Assembly (NCBI GenBank): GCA_002482565.1
Contig: DLGG01000078.1
Span: 3,196-19,097, forward strand
From: Solidesulfovibrio magneticus
Lineage (GTDB): Bacteria > Desulfobacterota > Desulfovibrionia > Desulfovibrionales > Desulfovibrionaceae
Length of the DNA stretch: 15,902 nucleotides
Reading direction: 5' to 3'
In this document: positions 15,078 to 15,902 of the stretch, piece after piece
How positions within the stretch are numbered: the stretch's first letter is position 1
Layout: each line of letters starts with the position of its first letter
Position numbers and translations under genes: made by a program
Notes under the pieces: generated by a model
The model's input: the letters and a program-made list of their open reading frames with translations, nothing else
Told to the model about the DNA's origin: nothing
Databases searched by the model: none

Positions 15078-15323
15078 GACTCCCTCCTTTTCCTGGTTAA
15101 TGACCGGAAATGGCCCAAGGGTACTCCGGATGGGAGAAAATGCAATTAATCATCTGTTTTTTATCGTTTCTGGACTATGTGCAGGCTGAAACCAATAGAA
15201 CCGATCACGTCTACCTATTCACCCCTGTGCCTGAACGCCGACGCGCGACGATGGCCAGGCCGTCGCCGCGTTGACCGGCCGGGCCGGACCGGGGTATCTC
15301 GTGCCCATCCCGAAGAGGTGCCC
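15078..15323. other. Divergent region between norZ and the DUF202 gene (246 bp)
   Basis: No gene is supported here. The part next to norZ is AT-richer (about 15130-15175) and probably holds its promoter, but I could not find well-spaced -35/-10 boxes, nor a clear NsrR, NorR or HcpR (TTGTGA-N6-TCACAA) site. The part next to the DUF202 gene is GC-rich and without an obvious signal other than GAGG before ATG 15324. Confidence 0.5.
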
Positions 15324-15749
15324 ATGCCCGACAACACCCCCCCCAACGCCCCCTACGACCTCACCAACCCCCAGGTACTCCTGGCCTGGCAGCGCAACCA
15401 TCTGGCCAACGAACGCACCTTTCTGGCCTGGTGCCGCACCGGATTGGCCCTTTTTGGCTTCAGCTTCGTCATCGAGCGTTTCGACTTCTTCATCCGACAG
15501 CTGCAAAACGTGCCCATGTTCGAGGGCATGGCCAAAAAACACCTGCACACCGAGACCGTGACGCTGTCCACCTTCGGCGTGGGCGTCCTGGTCATGGTTG
15601 TGGCCGTGTGGCGCTTCTGGTACATCCGACGCTGCATCAACACCGGCGCCAAGACCTTTTCGCCGATCCCGGACGTGGTCTTCACCGTGGCCGTGGTCGG
15701 CATGATCCTTGGGCTTTTTTCCGTGTTCTGGCATCTCATCATCCAGTGA
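15324..15749 (+). CDS. DUF202 (YidH-type) small inner-membrane protein
   Basis: The 141-residue protein carries the DUF202 signature at 29-40 (NERTFLAWCRTG), followed by three membrane segments at about 37-53, 82-100 and 116-138. The biochemical role of this family is not established. The start ATG 15324 is chosen because GAGG lies close upstream and because similarity begins just after it; a longer open frame from 15177 has an Arg-rich, non-family N-terminus. It is divergent from the nitric oxide reductase gene and separated from it by 246 bp, so the two could share regulation, but nothing in the sequence proves it. No clear terminator is seen behind it. Confidence 0.82.
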   Translation: MPDNTPPNAPYDLTNPQVLLAWQRNHLANERTFLAWCRTGLALFGFSFVIERFDFFIRQLQNVPMFEGMAKKHLHTETVTLSTFGVGVLVMVVAVWRFWYIRRCINTGAKTFSPIPDVVFTVAVVGMILGLFSVFWHLIIQ

Positions 15750-15861
15750 CAAATCAAATGCGAGCGACCTTGACAAAGCATCGAAAATATGCACAGTTAT
15801 ATATGCCGCACTAAATTTTAGCTTTTTCCGTATCGGAAGGGAGGGTGTTAAGCCATCCCCT

Positions 15862-15902
15862 ATGAGTTTTCTGAGATTCAAGGGCCGAGAACTTCGCGTG
15901 CC
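15862..15902 (+). CDS. Possible 5' end of another gene, cut by the window edge
   Basis: ATG 15862 opens a frame of 13 codons (MSFLRFKGRELRV) to the end of the window. A GGAGGG upstream is about 16 bases away, farther than normal, so the start is uncertain. The AT-rich stretch 15780-15830 before it could contain a promoter. Too short to identify. Confidence 0.3.
   Translation, partial: MSFLRFKGRELRV

Noticed and set aside
12663..15149. Very long open frame (828 codons) on the + strand opposite norZ
   Set aside because: It is rich in His, Gln, Gly and Arg with no domain, mirrors the codon structure of the real membrane protein gene on the other strand, and is a GC-driven antisense shadow.
15770..15802. 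TTGACA followed by TTATAT as a promoter for a gene at the right edge
   Set aside because: The spacing is 21 bp, too long for a sigma-70 promoter, and no better -10 box was found at 16-18 bp.
1..15902. CRISPR array, tRNA, rRNA, insertion sequence or attachment site
   Set aside because: No regularly spaced repeats, no transposase or integrase frame, and no tRNA-like or rRNA-like segment was seen on either strand.

Overview
The window looks like a GC-rich chromosomal segment of a sulfate-reducing deltaproteobacterium of the Desulfovibrio group (Desulfovibrionaceae; a Solidesulfovibrio-like genome is my best guess). The grounds are the G+C-rich codon use, an APS-kinase/sulfurylase fusion, a six-gene Ech [NiFe]-hydrogenase operon in the order echABCDEF, and a quinol-type nitric oxide reductase. 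The species is inference; no marker gene such as 16S rRNA is present.

Left part (1-4937): the Ala/Pro-rich C-terminus of an unidentified protein is followed on the + strand by a sulfurylase-like/APS-kinase fusion, a 95-residue protein of unknown function, a GC hairpin element, and a divergent DNA polymerase III delta' subunit (holB). Convergent to holB, and overlapping its 3' end by 22 bp, is a membrane-anchored SGNH-type hydrolase on the - strand.

Middle part (4961-10164, - strand): the complete Ech hydrogenase operon, with a recognisable promoter about 100 bp upstream of echA and an intrinsic terminator after echF. The products form a membrane complex of two membrane subunits (EchA, EchB) and four peripheral subunits (EchC small, EchD, EchE large NiFe, EchF ferredoxin-like). 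The complex links ferredoxin and H2 to ion translocation.

A 451-bp divergent regulatory region (10165-10615) separates ech from groES-groEL. It holds the ech promoter, a CRP/FNR- or Rex-like palindrome, an AT-rich island with small inverted repeats, and a clear CIRCE operator just before groES. groEL ends at a strong intrinsic terminator.

Right part: a quinol-dependent nitric oxide reductase on the - strand, a divergent DUF202 membrane protein on the + strand, and possibly the first codons of another gene at the right edge.

Most of the window is core energy and stress metabolism with known gene families. I did not find a convincing new multi-gene system. The most unusual item is the APS kinase fused to a sulfurylase domain that has lost its catalytic motifs. 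Next come the CxxC loop in the nitric oxide reductase, the SGNH protein with a beta-rich tail behind the ech terminator, and the GC double hairpin in front of holB.
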